DNA of 64,000 bases from Mycobacterium sp. PSTR-4-N (GTDB lineage: Bacteria; Actinomycetota; Actinomycetes; Mycobacteriales; Mycobacteriaceae): contig NZ_JAKRFN010000006.1 in the NCBI RefSeq assembly GCF_022348085.1, forward strand, positions 248,001-312,000, written 5' to 3'. Position numbers and translations under genes: made by a program. Shown here piece by piece: positions 36,401 to 46,660 of this stretch; within the stretch, counting starts at the first letter, position 1; each line of letters begins with the position of its first letter. Under the pieces are notes generated by a model. The model saw only the letters and a list, made by a program, of their open reading frames with translations. It ran no database searches and was not told where the DNA came from.

Positions 36401-36654
36401 TCCTGCCGGACCGCTTCGGCGCCGAGGCCAACTCGCCGGTGATGGACTACCTCGGCGGTGGCCCGCTCGGCATCACCGAACTCCTGTTGCGCGCCACCAC
36501 CGTGCCGACTTACCTGAAGTACGACTGGTCCCGCGACTGGGGTGCGCTGCAGCAGCTCACGCCCTACTACCCGGGCGCTGACGTGGCGCGACTGGATATC
36601 GGTTCGGCAACGCGTAGCGGGCTGTGGAGCCCGGCGCCGCTGCGTCTGTCCTAG
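33442..36654 (+). CDS. embC: Arabinosyltransferase EmbC
   Basis: A 1070-residue GT-C arabinosyltransferase with about 15 membrane spans. It elongates the arabinan of lipoarabinomannan with alpha-1,5 linkages. An N-terminal periplasmic jelly-roll domain ([15 protein letters not shown] start) follows span 1. The catalytic Asp275-Asp276 lie in NTADDGYILTMAR, followed by GYMANYYRWFGTPESPFGWYYDL. The C-terminal carbohydrate-binding domain (about 720-1070) ends with SGLWSPAPLR. The GTG start is close to the expected N-terminus. It is first of the three paralogous emb genes, 21 bases before embA. Confidence 0.95.
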   Translation: MAEQQARSGNHRTARLIAIIAGLLGTALAIATPLLPVTQTTAQLNWPQNGVLASVDAPLIGYVATDLDITIPCQAAAGLDRPGRSVLLSTVPKQAPKAVDRGLLIERVNNDVLVIVRNTPVVSAPLDQVLSPACRELTFTAHADKVTGEFVGLTQPPDSSDAGEPLRGERSGYDFRPQIVGVFTDLSGPAPPGLAFSATVDSRYSTSPTVLKLVAMIVGLAMTIVSLAALHVLDSADGRRHKRFLPPRWWSLSPLDGLVTVVMVWWHFVGANTADDGYILTMARVSENAGYMANYYRWFGTPESPFGWYYDLLALWAHVSTTSVWMRLPTLLMGLACWWVISREVIPRLGDAVKHSRAAAWTAAGLFLAFWLPLNNGLRPEPIIALGILLTWCSVERGVATSRLLPVAIAVIIGALTLFSGPTGIAAIGALLVAVGPLKTIVAAHVSRFGYWALLAPIAAAGTVTIFLIFRDQTLAAELQASSFKSAVGPSLAWFDEHIRYSRLFTTSPDGSVARRFAVLTVLLALAVAIAMTLRKGRIPGTALGPSRRIIGITVIAFLAMMFTPTKWTHHFGVFAGLAGSLGALAAVAISTAAMRSRRNRTVFAAAVLFVTALSFATVNGWWYVSNFGVPWSNSFPEWHFGFTTMLLGLSVLALLVAAWVHFSGRDAAPEGPPRRWRSVARAPLAIATWALVIFEVGSLTLAMTGQYPAWTVGRSNLEALTGKTCGMAEDVMVEQDPNAGILTPIDTPVSISLGAARSEGFTPNGIPADVSADPVSEQPGSDNFADSDSGVVTGSEAGTEGGTTAAAGINGSRARLPYNLNPARTPVLGSWRSGTQAPAFLRSAWYRLPAGWNAGDRSDSLLVVSAAGRFDPDDLVVQWAGDDDIPGGSVGFADVGAAPAWRNLRVPLSAIPADATRIRLVATDDDLSPTHWIAVTPPRIPELRTLQDVVGSSDPVLLDWLVGLAFPCQRPFGHRLGVIEVPKWRILPDRFGAEANSPVMDYLGGGPLGITELLLRATTVPTYLKYDWSRDWGALQQLTPYYPGADVARLDIGSATRSGLWSPAPLRLS

Positions 36655-36675
36655 ACCCGTCTACCATCGAGCCTC

Positions 36676-39600
36676 GTGCCTGCCCGCAGTTCCCGTCTCG
36701 TCGCGATCCTCGCGGGAGTTCTGGGACTCATCGGCATCCTGTGCTGCGCTGTCACACCGCTTCTCCCGGTCACCCAGCAGACCGCCACGATCCTCTGGCC
36801 GCAGGGCGCCGACGCCGACGGCTCCGTCAGCGACATCACCGCGCCGCTGGTCTCCGGCGCCCCCAGGGCGCTCGACGTCACGATCCCCTGCACCGCGGTG
36901 GCGAGCCTGCCCGCCGACGGCGGAGTGGTGTTCTCGACGATCCCGGCCGACGGGATCGACGCCGGCCGGAACGGGCTGTTCGTCCGGGCCAACGCCGACG
37001 TCGTCTACGTCGCGTTCCGCGACACCGTCGCCGCGGTCGCGCCCCGGCAGGACGTGGACCGCGGCGCGTGCAGCGCGCTGCGGCTGTGGGCCAACGTCGG
37101 TGCGGTCGGAGCCGATTTCGTCGGCATCCCCGGCGCGACGGGCACGCTCGGCGTCGACAAGCGCCCCCAGGTGGCCGGTGTGTTCACCGATCTGCAGGTC
37201 CCGGTGCAATCGGGCCTGAACGCGCGTATCGACGTCGACACCCGTTTCATCACCACGCCGACCGCGCTGAAGACGCTGGTGATGGCGCTCGGCGTCGTCT
37301 GTGTGATCGGCTCGATCATCGCGCTCGCGGTGCTCGACCGGGTGTCCGGACGGCGCCCGCCGCGCACCCCGCGACGCGTCGGCTGGGCGACCTGGGTGGC
37401 CGATCTCGGCGTGATCGGCGGCCTGCTGATCTGGCATGTCGTCGGTGCGACGTCCTCCGACGACGGTTACAACCTGACGATGGCGCGGGTGGCCGGCGAA
37501 GCCGGCTACACCACCAACTACTACCGCTATTTCGGGGCGTCCGAGGCGCCGTTCGACTGGTACCAGAGCGTGCTGGCCCACCTGGCCTCGATCAGCGCCG
37601 CCGGAGTGTGGATGCGACTGCCCGCCACGCTCGCCGGCATCGGCACCTGGCTGATCATCAGTCGGTGCCTGCTTCCCCGGCTGGGCCGCCGCGTCGCCGC
37701 GAACCGCGTGGCCACCTGGACCGCCGCCGCGGTGTTCCTCGCGGCGTGGCTGCCCTTCAACAACGGGTTGCGGCCCGAACCGCTCATCGCCTTCGCCGTG
37801 GTGGCGATCCTGATGCTGGTCGAGTGGACCCTCGGGACCCGTCGGCTGTGGCCGTCGGCCGTCGCGATCGTGATCGCGATGTTCTCCGTGACGCTGGCAC
37901 CGCAGGGCCTGGTCGCGCTGGCGCCGCTGCTGGTGGGCGCACGCGGCATCACCCGCGTCGTGTCGAGCCGCCGCCGCACCGACGGATTCGCGGCGACACT
38001 GCTGCCCCTGGTCGCGGCCGTCTCGCTGGTCTCGGTGATCGTGTTCCGCGACCAGACACTCGCGACGGTCGCCGAATCGGTGCGCATAAAGTACGTCGTC
38101 GGGCCGACGATCCCCTGGTACCAGGAGTTCCTGCGCTACTACTACCTCACCGTCGAAGAGAGCGTCGACGGTTCGCTGACGCGCCGGTTCGCCGTGCTGG
38201 TCCTGCTGCTGTGTGTGTTCGGGCTGATCATGGTGCTGCTGCGACGCGGCCGGGTGCCCGGCGCGGTGAGCGGGCCGGTGTGGCGGCTGACGGGCAGCGC
38301 CGCCATCGGTCTGCTGCTGCTGACCCTGACCCCGACGAAGTGGGCGGTGCAGTTCGGTGCCTTCGCCGGGCTGGCCGGTGCGCTCGGCGGGGTGACTGCT
38401 TTCGCGTTCGCCCGCGTCGGGCTGCACAGCCGCCGCAACCTCGCGCTGTACGTGACCGCCCTGCTGTTCGTCCTGGCCTGGGCGACCTCCGGCATCAACG
38501 GCTGGTTCTACGTCGGCAACTACGGCGTCCCGTGGTTCGACAAGCAGCCGGTGATCGCGCACTTCCCGGTCACCACGATCTTCCTGGTGCTGGCCATCGC
38601 GGGTGGCCTGCTCTCGGCCTGGCTGCACTTCCGCATCGACTACGCGGGCCACACCCAGGTCGCCGACACCGGCCGCAACCGCGCGCTGGCGTCCACCCCG
38701 CTGCTCGTCGTCGCGATCATCATGGTCGTCCTCGAACTCGGCTCGATGCTCAAGGCGACCGCGGGCCGCTACCCCGTCTACACCACCGGCGCAGCCAACA
38801 TCGCCGCGCTGCGTTCGGGCCTGAGCACGGACAGCTGCGCGATGGCCGACGACGTCCTCGTCGAAGCCGACACCAACGCCGGCATGCTGCAACCGGTTCC
38901 GGGTCAACAGTGGGGCCGGTACGGACCGCTCGGCGGCGAAGACCCGGTCGGGTTCACGCCCAACGGCATCAGCGACACCCTCGAGCCGGCCGAGCCCGTC
39001 GCCGCCAACCCGGGCACCGTCAACACCGACGGCCCGGTGGACAAACCGAACATCGGCATCGGATACGCCGCAGGCACCGGCGGCGGCTACGGCCCCGAAG
39101 GCGTGAACGGTTCCCGGGTGTTCCTGCCGTTCGGGCTGGACCCCAAGCGCACTCCGGTGATGGGCAGCTACGGCGAGAATGCCGTCGCGGCGAAGGCCAC
39201 CTCGGCCTGGTACCAGTTGCCTCCCCGAACCCCCGACCGGCCGCTGGTGAGCGTCGCCGCGGCCGGGGCCATCTGGTACTACAACGAGGACGGCTCGTTC
39301 AACTATGGCCAGTCACTGAAGCTGCAGTGGGGCGTGCACCGGCCCGACGGCTCCTACCAGGCGCTGAACGAAGTCCAACCCATCGACATCTTCCAGCAGA
39401 AGGCGTGGCGCAATCTGCGCTTCCCGTTGACGACGGCGCCGCCGGAGGCCAACGTCGCCCGCATAGTCGCCGACGACCCCAACCTGTCCGAGGACCAGTG
39501 GTTCGGGTTCACCCCGCCGCGGGTGCCGGTGCTGCAGACCGCCCAGCAGTTCCTCGGCAGCGACACCCCGGTGCTGATGGACATCGCCACCGCCGCGAAC

Positions 39601-39927
39601 TTCCCCTGCCAGCGGCCGTTCGCCGAGCACCTCGGGATCGCCGAGCTGCCGGAGTACCGCATCATCCCGAACTTCAAGCAGATGGTGGTGTCGTCGAACC
39701 AGTGGCAGTCAGCCGAATCGGGCGGACCGTTCCTGTTCATCCAAGCCCTGCTGCGGACGGCGACGATTCCGACGTACCTGCGTGACGACTGGTACCGCGA
39801 CTGGGGCTCACTGGAGCGCTACATCCGCGTCGTACCGCGCGACGAGGCGCCCGACGCCGTCGTCGAGGAAGGATCGACCCGAGTGTTCGGCTGGAGCCGG
39901 GGCGGACCGATCAGGGCTCTGCCGTGA
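36676..39927 (+). CDS. embA: Arabinosyltransferase EmbA
   Basis: 1083 residues, same plan as EmbC. With EmbB it forms the heterodimer that makes the 3,5-branched non-reducing end of arabinogalactan. Catalytic Asp262-Asp263 in [13 protein letters not shown]. The segment after it, [20 protein letters not shown], has the EmbA-type wording (Phe-Asp-Trp instead of the Gly-Trp of EmbB/C). The periplasmic C-terminal domain contains a long acidic insert near residues 740-800. GTG start; overlap of 4 bases with embB (GTGA). Confidence 0.95.
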   Translation: MPARSSRLVAILAGVLGLIGILCCAVTPLLPVTQQTATILWPQGADADGSVSDITAPLVSGAPRALDVTIPCTAVASLPADGGVVFSTIPADGIDAGRNGLFVRANADVVYVAFRDTVAAVAPRQDVDRGACSALRLWANVGAVGADFVGIPGATGTLGVDKRPQVAGVFTDLQVPVQSGLNARIDVDTRFITTPTALKTLVMALGVVCVIGSIIALAVLDRVSGRRPPRTPRRVGWATWVADLGVIGGLLIWHVVGATSSDDGYNLTMARVAGEAGYTTNYYRYFGASEAPFDWYQSVLAHLASISAAGVWMRLPATLAGIGTWLIISRCLLPRLGRRVAANRVATWTAAAVFLAAWLPFNNGLRPEPLIAFAVVAILMLVEWTLGTRRLWPSAVAIVIAMFSVTLAPQGLVALAPLLVGARGITRVVSSRRRTDGFAATLLPLVAAVSLVSVIVFRDQTLATVAESVRIKYVVGPTIPWYQEFLRYYYLTVEESVDGSLTRRFAVLVLLLCVFGLIMVLLRRGRVPGAVSGPVWRLTGSAAIGLLLLTLTPTKWAVQFGAFAGLAGALGGVTAFAFARVGLHSRRNLALYVTALLFVLAWATSGINGWFYVGNYGVPWFDKQPVIAHFPVTTIFLVLAIAGGLLSAWLHFRIDYAGHTQVADTGRNRALASTPLLVVAIIMVVLELGSMLKATAGRYPVYTTGAANIAALRSGLSTDSCAMADDVLVEADTNAGMLQPVPGQQWGRYGPLGGEDPVGFTPNGISDTLEPAEPVAANPGTVNTDGPVDKPNIGIGYAAGTGGGYGPEGVNGSRVFLPFGLDPKRTPVMGSYGENAVAAKATSAWYQLPPRTPDRPLVSVAAAGAIWYYNEDGSFNYGQSLKLQWGVHRPDGSYQALNEVQPIDIFQQKAWRNLRFPLTTAPPEANVARIVADDPNLSEDQWFGFTPPRVPVLQTAQQFLGSDTPVLMDIATAANFPCQRPFAEHLGIAELPEYRIIPNFKQMVVSSNQWQSAESGGPFLFIQALLRTATIPTYLRDDWYRDWGSLERYIRVVPRDEAPDAVVEEGSTRVFGWSRGGPIRALP

Positions 39928-42900
39928 ACGGAGTGAACGGCAGCATGGATGTAGCCGTGAGGCGCGACGACGTGAAGGTGGCGCGCTGGGTCGCGACGAT
40001 CGCGGGGTTGCTCGGCTTCGTGCTGGCGGTGGCCACCCCGCTGCTGCCGGTCACCCAGACCACGGCGACGCTGAACTGGCCGCAACAGGGCCGGGTGGAC
40101 AACGTCACCGCGCCGCTGATCTCGCAGGCCCCGGTCACGCTCACCGCCTCCATCCCGTGCCCCGTGCTGGCCGGCATGCCCGCTCGGGGCGGTCTGGCGC
40201 TGGGCACGGCACCCGCGCAGGGCCGTGATGCGGCGCTTAACGCGATGCTGGTCAACGTCACCGCCTCCCGCGTCGACGTGATCGTCCGCAACGTCGTGGT
40301 GGCCAGCGTCAACCGCAACCGCATCGGCGGTTGTGAGCGCCTGGACATCACGTCCTCGCACGACGGCACCTTCGCCGAATTCGTCGGCCTGAGGAAGTCC
40401 GACGGAACACCGCAGCGCACCGGCTACGACGACCCCAACCTGCGGCCGGCCATCGTCGGCGTGTTCACCGACCTGGTCGGCCCGGCACCGCCGGGCCTGC
40501 AGTTCTCCGCGACCATCGACACCCGCTTCACCAGCCACCCCAGCGCGCTCAAGCTGACCGCGATCCTGCTCGCGATCGTCTCGACGGTGATCGCGCTGCT
40601 CGCCCTGTGGCGCCTGGACCGCCTCGACGGGCGCCGCATGCACCGGCTCATCCCGATGCGCTGGCGGTCGCTCTCGGCGGTCGACGGCGTCGTCGTCGGC
40701 GGCTTCCTGCTCTGGTACGTGATCGGCGCCAACAGCAGCGACGACGGCTACATCCTGGGCATGGCCCGGGTGGCCGACCACGCCGGCTACATGTCGAACT
40801 ACTTCCGCTGGTTCGGCAGCCCCGAGGACCCGTTCGGCTGGTACTACAACCTGCTGGCGTTGATGACGCACGTCAGTGACGCCAGCATCTGGATTCGGTT
40901 GCCCGACCTGGTGTGCTCGCTCATCTGCTGGCTGCTGCTGTCCCGGGAGGTGCTGCCCCGGCTCGGCCCGGCCGTGTGGAGCAGCCGGGCTGCGATGTGG
41001 GCCGCCGGGTTCGTGCTGCTGGCGGCATGGATGCCGTTCAACAACGGCCTGCGGCCCGAGGGGCAGATCGCCACCGGCGCACTGGTCACCTACGTGTTGA
41101 TCGAGCGCGCGATCACCTCCGGCCGGCTCACCCCCGCCGCGCTCGCCATCACCACCGCGGCGTTCACCCTCGGCATTCAACCGACCGGGTTGATCGCAGT
41201 GGCCGCACTGGTCGCCGGTGGGCGTCCGATCCTGCGCATCCTGATGCGGCGGCGCGCCCTGGTGGGGACCTGGCCCCTGGTGCTGCCGCTGCTGGCCGCC
41301 GGAACCATCGTGCTCACCGTCGTGTTCGCCGACCAGACACTGGCAACGGTGCTGGAAGCCACCAGGATTCGTACCGCGATCGGCCCGAGCCAGGAGTGGT
41401 ACACCGAGAACCTGCGGTACTACTACCTGATCCTGCCGACCACCGACGGCGCGATCGAGCGGCGGGTGGCCTTCCTGTTCACCGCGATGTGCCTGTTCCC
41501 GTCGCTGTTCATGATGCTGCGCCGCAAGCGGGTGCCCGGAGTGGCGACCGGTCCGGCGTGGCGCCTGATGGGCGTGATCTTCGCGACCATCTTCTTCCTG
41601 ATGTTCACCCCCACCAAGTGGATTCATCACTTCGGGCTGTTCGCCGCCGTGGGTGGCGCGATGGCGGCGCTGGCCACCGTGATGGTGTCCCCGGTCGTGT
41701 TGCGTTCGGCCCGCAACCGCATGGCGTTCCTGTCACTGGTGTTCTTCGTGCTGGCCCTGTGCTTCGCCTCCACCAACGGCTGGTGGTATGTGTCGAATTT
41801 CGGTGTGCCGTTCAACAATTCGGTGCCCAAGATCGGCGGCGTGAGCGTCAGCACCGTGTTCTTCGCGCTGTTCGTGGTGGCCGCACTGTGGGCGTACTGG
41901 CTGCACCTGTCGCCGCGGCGAGAACCCCGGCTCGTCCGGCTGCTGACGACGGCGCCCATCCCGATCGCGGCCGGGCTGATGGTGGTGGTGTCGGTCGTCT
42001 CGATGGCCATCGGCGTCATTCGTCAGTACCCCACATACTCCAACGGGTGGGCCAACGTGCGGGCGTTCGCCGGGGGCTGCGGCCTGGCCGACGATGTTCT
42101 GGTGGAACCGGATTCGAACGCGGGATTCCTCGCACCCCTTCCCGGCGACTACGGCGCGCTCGGACCACTGGGCGGTGCGACGCCAACCGGGTTCTCCCCC
42201 AACGGGGTTCCGGAGAAGATCATCGCCGAGGCCATCCGGCTCAACAATCCGCAACCGGGCACCGACTACGACTGGAACCGGCCGATCAAGCTGTCCCGGC
42301 CGGGGATCAACGGGTCGACAGTGCCGCTGCCCTACGGCCTGGACCCCGCGCGCGTGCCGGTCGCGGGTTCGTATTCGACTGCTGCGCAACAGGAAAGCCG
42401 TCTCACCTCGGCCTGGTACGCGCTGCCCGCGCCCGACGATGCGCACCCCCTTGTGGTGATCACCGCGGCCGGCACGATCGAGGGCACCAGCGTCGCCAAC
42501 GGACTGACCTCGGGCCAGACCGTGGAACTCGAGTACGCGACCCGGGGTCCCGACGGCACGCCGGTTCCGGCCGGCCGGGTGCAGCCCTACGACATCGGCC
42601 CCACGCCGTCTTGGCGCAACCTGCGGTACCCGCGCTCGCAGATCCCCACCGACGCGGTCGCGGTCCGCGTGGTCGCCGAGGATTTGTCGCTGGGGCAGGG
42701 CGACTGGGTGGCGGTGACGCCGCCGCGGGTGCCGGAGGTCCGCTCGGTGCAGGAGTACATCGGTTCCACCCAGCCGGTGCTGATGGACTGGGCCGTCGGG
42801 CTCGCGTTCCCCTGCCAGCAGCCGATGCTGCACGCCAACGGCGTCACCGACGTGCCCAAATTCCGAATCTCACCCGACTACTTCGCCAAACTGCAGAGCA

Positions 42901-43124
42901 CCGACACCTGGCAGGACGGCAAGAACGGCGGCCTGCTGGGAATCACCGATCTGCTGCTACGCGCGTCGGTGATGTCCACCTACCTCTCCCAGGATTGGGG
43001 TCAGGACTGGGGGTCGCTGCGCCGTTTCGACACCATCGTCGACGCCCAGCCGGCCCAGATAGACCTCGGCGACGCCACACATTCGGGACTGTGGTCGCCC
43101 GGCCCGATGCGCATCGAGCCGTGA
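39924..43124 (+). CDS. embB: Arabinosyltransferase EmbB
   Basis: 1066 residues, partner of EmbA and the main target of ethambutol. Catalytic Asp273-Asp274 in [13 protein letters not shown]. The following segment [20 protein letters not shown] carries Met290, which aligns with M. tuberculosis Met306, the commonest ethambutol-resistance site; the residue is wild type. The membrane part is followed by two carbohydrate-binding modules and the conserved end [13 protein letters not shown]. The GTG overlaps embA; the stop overlaps the start of the next gene by 4 bases, so translation continues into an unrelated hydrolase. Confidence 0.96.
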   Translation: MNGVNGSMDVAVRRDDVKVARWVATIAGLLGFVLAVATPLLPVTQTTATLNWPQQGRVDNVTAPLISQAPVTLTASIPCPVLAGMPARGGLALGTAPAQGRDAALNAMLVNVTASRVDVIVRNVVVASVNRNRIGGCERLDITSSHDGTFAEFVGLRKSDGTPQRTGYDDPNLRPAIVGVFTDLVGPAPPGLQFSATIDTRFTSHPSALKLTAILLAIVSTVIALLALWRLDRLDGRRMHRLIPMRWRSLSAVDGVVVGGFLLWYVIGANSSDDGYILGMARVADHAGYMSNYFRWFGSPEDPFGWYYNLLALMTHVSDASIWIRLPDLVCSLICWLLLSREVLPRLGPAVWSSRAAMWAAGFVLLAAWMPFNNGLRPEGQIATGALVTYVLIERAITSGRLTPAALAITTAAFTLGIQPTGLIAVAALVAGGRPILRILMRRRALVGTWPLVLPLLAAGTIVLTVVFADQTLATVLEATRIRTAIGPSQEWYTENLRYYYLILPTTDGAIERRVAFLFTAMCLFPSLFMMLRRKRVPGVATGPAWRLMGVIFATIFFLMFTPTKWIHHFGLFAAVGGAMAALATVMVSPVVLRSARNRMAFLSLVFFVLALCFASTNGWWYVSNFGVPFNNSVPKIGGVSVSTVFFALFVVAALWAYWLHLSPRREPRLVRLLTTAPIPIAAGLMVVVSVVSMAIGVIRQYPTYSNGWANVRAFAGGCGLADDVLVEPDSNAGFLAPLPGDYGALGPLGGATPTGFSPNGVPEKIIAEAIRLNNPQPGTDYDWNRPIKLSRPGINGSTVPLPYGLDPARVPVAGSYSTAAQQESRLTSAWYALPAPDDAHPLVVITAAGTIEGTSVANGLTSGQTVELEYATRGPDGTPVPAGRVQPYDIGPTPSWRNLRYPRSQIPTDAVAVRVVAEDLSLGQGDWVAVTPPRVPEVRSVQEYIGSTQPVLMDWAVGLAFPCQQPMLHANGVTDVPKFRISPDYFAKLQSTDTWQDGKNGGLLGITDLLLRASVMSTYLSQDWGQDWGSLRRFDTIVDAQPAQIDLGDATHSGLWSPGPMRIEP

Positions 43125-43999
43125 CCGAGCGGATCCAGCTCGGCCGGGCCACGCTGACGCGGGTGGTCGAGCTCCGGGTCCAGATGACGACGTCGCTGTT
43201 CGGCCAGACGCCGGCACACGTGTGGGCCGACCACGCCGACCTTCTGGAACCGCTGTTCTGGGACCGCGCCGCCGGCCAGTGGAAGATCGCGATGCAGACG
43301 TGGGTGCTGCAGGTCGACGGGTTGATCGTGCTGGTCGACACCGGTGTCGGCAACGACAGGGACCGGCCCCACTTCGCCCCGCTGCACCAGCTGCAGACCG
43401 GTTATCTGGACACGCTGGCTGCCGCCGGGGTGGCGCCGGACGACGTCGATGTCGTTATCAACACGCATCTGCACACCGATCACGTCGGCTGGAACACCCG
43501 ACTGGTCGACGGCGCGTGGGTGCCGACGTTCCCCAACGCCCGCTACCTGATGCCCGACGCCGACTACCGTCACTTCTCACCCGACAGCGACGGCGCAGGC
43601 GAGGACATGCGAATCGTGTTTGCCGACAGCGTGATTCCCGTCGCCGACCAGACCGAGCTGTACTCCGGCGATCATCAGCTCAGCGACTCGCTGTGGCTGC
43701 GGCCGGCCAGCGGTCACACCCCCGGTTCCTCGGTGGTGTGGCTCGAGGCCGGCGTGCCCGCCGTCTTCGTCGGCGATCTGACGCACTGCCCGATCCAACT
43801 GATCCGCCCAGACGATGCGTGCGCGTTCGACGAAGACCCCGAAGCGGCCGCGCGAACCCGGCACCGTGTGTTGACCGAAGCGGCGCGCCGGGGCGCGGCC
43901 GTGATCCCGGCGCACTATCCCGGCCGGGGTGGGGCGACCCTCGACACGCGAGAAGACGGGTTCGCGGTCGGCGAGTGGCTCGCGCTCTCTGCGATCTGA
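43121..43999 (+). CDS. Metallo-beta-lactamase-fold hydrolase
   Basis: 292 residues. The zinc motif H116-x-H118-x-D120-H121 is in VINTHLHTDHVGW. The further ligands are SGHTPGSS, FVGDLTH and PAHYPG. The overall pattern matches AHL-lactonase/quorum-quenching-like hydrolases, but the substrate is unknown. GTG 43121 overlaps the embB stop, a sign of co-translation at the end of the arabinan operon. The 3' 85 bases overlap the convergent TetR gene. Confidence 0.88.
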   Translation: MTERIQLGRATLTRVVELRVQMTTSLFGQTPAHVWADHADLLEPLFWDRAAGQWKIAMQTWVLQVDGLIVLVDTGVGNDRDRPHFAPLHQLQTGYLDTLAAAGVAPDDVDVVINTHLHTDHVGWNTRLVDGAWVPTFPNARYLMPDADYRHFSPDSDGAGEDMRIVFADSVIPVADQTELYSGDHQLSDSLWLRPASGHTPGSSVVWLEAGVPAVFVGDLTHCPIQLIRPDDACAFDEDPEAAARTRHRVLTEAARRGAAVIPAHYPGRGGATLDTREDGFAVGEWLALSAI

Positions 44000-44622
44000 C
44001 GGGGGCCGTAGGCGGCGAGGAACACCCGCACACCGTCGCGCGCCTGCCTGTCCACGTCGAGGCTGCCCTGCACCGCCGGACCGCCGCGGAACAGGGCCTC
44101 GTCGATGCACCGTCCGACGACCAGGAACGCGAAATGCTCGGCGGCGACGTCACTTTCGTCGATCGTGAGCAAGCCGCGGCGATCGAGCGCCTCGAAGCAG
44201 TCGGCGAACGCCGCCAGCATCCGGCCCGGCGCCCGCCGCAGATACGCCTCGGCGAGATCGGGCACGCGATTGGCCTCGCCGATCACCAGGCGGCGCAGTT
44301 GGACCACCGGTTCGGCCAGCACCGCATGCAGATAGTCGCGAGCCAGCACCGTCAGATCCTGCTCCAGGTCGGTGCTCTCGGCGAGTTCGGCGACGCGCGC
44401 GGTGAAGCTGCCCACGGTGTGGGTCAACGCCTCGTCCACGATCGCCATCAGCAGGGCGAGTTTGTCGCCGAACTGTTTGTAGACCGTCTGTTTGGAGACC
44501 TCCGCGGCCGCCGCGATCGCGTCGACACTGGTGCCCTGGTAGCCGTGGGCGAGGAACAGTCGGCGCCCCTCGGCCAGGATGGTCGCGCGCTTGCGGGCCG
44601 ATCGACTCTGTTCCGGCATCAC
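43915..44622 (-). CDS. TetR-family transcriptional regulator
   Basis: 235 residues. The HTH (about 8-60) reads TSVDAIAAAAEVSKQTVYKQFGDK in two pieces around the recognition helix. The C-terminal domain of about 150 residues is of the AefR type (LRRLVIGEANRVPDLAEAY). The C-terminal 30-40 residues overlap the end of the lactamase-fold gene on the other strand and look disordered, so the fold may end before it. It is divergent from the DUF998 gene, with two palindromes between them, so it probably represses that gene and itself. Confidence 0.86.
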   Translation of the reverse strand: MMPEQSRSARKRATILAEGRRLFLAHGYQGTSVDAIAAAAEVSKQTVYKQFGDKLALLMAIVDEALTHTVGSFTARVAELAESTDLEQDLTVLARDYLHAVLAEPVVQLRRLVIGEANRVPDLAEAYLRRAPGRMLAAFADCFEALDRRGLLTIDESDVAAEHFAFLVVGRCIDEALFRGGPAVQGSLDVDRQARDGVRVFLAAYGPRQIAESASHSPTANPSSRVSRVAPPRPG

Positions 44623-44633
44623 ACCTCTTCGGT

Positions 44634-44670
44634 ACTGGACAGTCCAGTTTCGGGTACTGTACGGTCTAGT
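44634..44670. promoter_or_regulatory. Double palindromic operator between TetR and DUF998 genes
   Basis: Site 1, actggacagtccagt (44634-44648), is a perfect 15-base palindrome. Site 2, actgtacggtctagt (44656-44670), is an imperfect copy (11 of 15 identical by position). Centres are 22 bases apart, two turns of the helix, so two TetR dimers could bind the same face. Site 1 begins 11 bases upstream of the TetR start codon. Confidence 0.7.
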
Positions 44671-44681
44671 TCCATTCTGGC

Positions 44682-45329
44682 ATGACCGCTGACCCGGGAG
44701 GCGTGTTGACCACGACCGATTGCCCGCCGCTCGCAGATCGCATCACCAAATCGCTTCTCGGCTACGGCGTGATCGCAGGCCCCCTGTACGTGCTGTCGGT
44801 CGCGGTGCAGGCCGCCACCCGCGACGGATTCGACCCGACCCGCCACGCCGCGAGCCAGCTCGCCAACGGCGACCTCGGATGGATTCAGATCGCCACATTC
44901 CTGGTGTGCGGCGCGATGACGATCGCCGCAGGCGTCGGCGTCGGCCGAGCGCTGGGGCGGGGCAGGCGTGCGATGTGGACGGCAGGACTTCTCTGCGGCT
45001 ACGGGCTGGCGCTGATGCTCGCGGGCCTGTTCCGCGCGGATCCTTCCGACGGATTCCCGCCCGGCACGCCCGCCGGACCCGGCGTGATGACGTGGCACGG
45101 CATCACCCACTTCGCAGTGGCCGGTGTGGGTTTCGCGTGTCTGGTCGCGGCGTGCTTCGTGTTCGGCGGCTGGCCGTCGCGGATCGTCGGGCTCGTGTTC
45201 GCGGCGAGCTTCGTGTGGCTGTCCTCCGGGCAGGGCGGCACCGCGGCGCTGCTCGCCTTCACCGTCGCCGTCGTGCTGAGCTGGGCCTGGCTCTGCGCGG
45301 TGTCGATCCGGCTGTACCGCAGCGTCTGA
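44682..45329 (+). CDS. DUF998 membrane protein
   Basis: 215 residues with six membrane spans. DUF998 features: YGVIAGPLYVLSVAVQ in span 1, the loop RDGFDPTRHAASQLANGDLGWIQ, and MTWHGITHFAVAGVGF further on. Function is unknown. The spacing to the TetR operator suggests it is the regulated target. The next gene is convergent with a 1-base gap. Confidence 0.85.
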   Translation: MTADPGGVLTTTDCPPLADRITKSLLGYGVIAGPLYVLSVAVQAATRDGFDPTRHAASQLANGDLGWIQIATFLVCGAMTIAAGVGVGRALGRGRRAMWTAGLLCGYGLALMLAGLFRADPSDGFPPGTPAGPGVMTWHGITHFAVAGVGFACLVAACFVFGGWPSRIVGLVFAASFVWLSSGQGGTAALLAFTVAVVLSWAWLCAVSIRLYRSV

Positions 45330-45330
45330 C

Positions 45331-46650
45331 CTAGTTGGTGTTGTCGTTGGCGCTGGGATCGGCGTTCTCCCGCGCGATGTCGCCCTGACATTCGTCCTGC
45401 GACCGATCGGTCTGCTGCACGCACACCTGAACCGGGACGTCCCCGGTGCCGGTCGGCTTGGCGATATCGGACGAATACAGCGACCACAATTGCTGATCCG
45501 ACCCGGTCACCTTCGCGCAGTAGGCCTGCGCCTTCTGTTCGGTGATCCCGGCCGCGCCCAGCGTCCCACAGTCCGCGCCGATCACCACCACGGGCACCGC
45601 GACGGTGTCCGTCTTCGCCGGCTCGTCGTGCAGCACCACGAACAGCGTCGCGACGACCGCCAGCAGCGACAGCACCAGCGCCACCACCGCGAGGGTGCGT
45701 CCTCGCGAGCGAGCAGCAGCCCGATCCGGTTTCGCATGGCGCGGCCCGGCCGCGGCGGACTGCGCCGGCATCGTCGCCTGCGGGTCCACGCCGTGCGTCG
45801 GTGCCACCAACCCGGTCCGGTTGGCCAGCGCCCTCGCGAAGTCGATGCAGCGTTCGAACCGGTCGGCAGGCGACTTGGCCAGCGCCTTCTCCAGGGCACC
45901 GCCCAACCCCGACAGATCGGGCCGCGCCTGCGCGATCGACGGCGGCCGCGCCGACAGATGTGAACTGATCACGATCGCCGGGTTCGAATGTTGGAACGGC
46001 GGCGACCCCGTCAGCAACTGGTAGGCCGTCGCCGCGAGTGCATACTGATCGGCCCGACCGTCGATGTCCTTGTCGGCGGTGAGCTGCTCCGGTGCCGAGT
46101 AGGCCACGGTGCCGACCGTCATGTCCGTGCCCGTCAACGCGCTGACCTCACCGACCCTGCGCGCAATGCCGAAGTCCGCCAACAGGATTCGCTCATCATC
46201 GGTGCCGGGGTCGGCGATCAGGATGTTGGCCGGTTTGACGTCGCGGTGCAGCAGACCGCGCGCATGCGCGTAATCCAGCGCCTCCCCCACCGCGGTCACA
46301 ATGCGGACCACCAGCTCCGGCGGCATGCCATCGGGATACCGCTCGGCGAGCAGCTGCGCGGCGTCGGTGCCCTCGACGTGATCCATCGACAACCACAACC
46401 GGCCGTCGAAGTCGCCCCGGTCGTGCACCGACACGATGTGCGGGTGCCACAGTGTGGCCGCGATGTCGGCTTCCCGGTTGAAGCGCTCCCGGTACTCGGT
46501 GTCGGCACACACCGAGGCCGAGAGCACCTTCACGGCGTCGTTACGAGGCAACCGCGGGTGCCGGGCCAGATACACCTCACCCATGCCCCCCGAGCCCAGC
46601 AGCCGCATGACCGTGTAGCCCGCGATCACGTCCCCGTCGGTCAGCGGCAT
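45331..46650 (-). CDS. Membrane Ser/Thr protein kinase (Pkn type)
   Basis: 439 residues. Kinase domain 10-275: glycine loop LGSGGMGEVYLAR, ATP-anchoring Lys41 (AVKVL), catalytic loop H135-R-D137 (LHRDVKPANI), D159-F-G in LADFGIARR, and an activation loop with several Thr (173-181) ahead of APEQL. After a Pro/Ala linker comes one membrane span (about 319-340), then an extracytoplasmic domain of about 95 residues with four cysteines (361, 378, 410, 421), likely two disulfides. It resembles the sensor part of the PknF/PknJ group. Possible substrates nearby include the emb and mycolate enzymes, but no direct link can be read. Confidence 0.92.
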   Translation of the reverse strand: MPLTDGDVIAGYTVMRLLGSGGMGEVYLARHPRLPRNDAVKVLSASVCADTEYRERFNREADIAATLWHPHIVSVHDRGDFDGRLWLSMDHVEGTDAAQLLAERYPDGMPPELVVRIVTAVGEALDYAHARGLLHRDVKPANILIADPGTDDERILLADFGIARRVGEVSALTGTDMTVGTVAYSAPEQLTADKDIDGRADQYALAATAYQLLTGSPPFQHSNPAIVISSHLSARPPSIAQARPDLSGLGGALEKALAKSPADRFERCIDFARALANRTGLVAPTHGVDPQATMPAQSAAAGPRHAKPDRAAARSRGRTLAVVALVLSLLAVVATLFVVLHDEPAKTDTVAVPVVVIGADCGTLGAAGITEQKAQAYCAKVTGSDQQLWSLYSSDIAKPTGTGDVPVQVCVQQTDRSQDECQGDIARENADPSANDNTN

Positions 46651-46660
46651 CGCGAAACCC

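Noticed and set aside
36661..38907. 748-codon minus-strand frame across embA
   Set aside because: Same reason: antisense shadow of embA, composition-biased and without family features. Similar shadows over embB, pks13 and Rv3779-like were also discarded.
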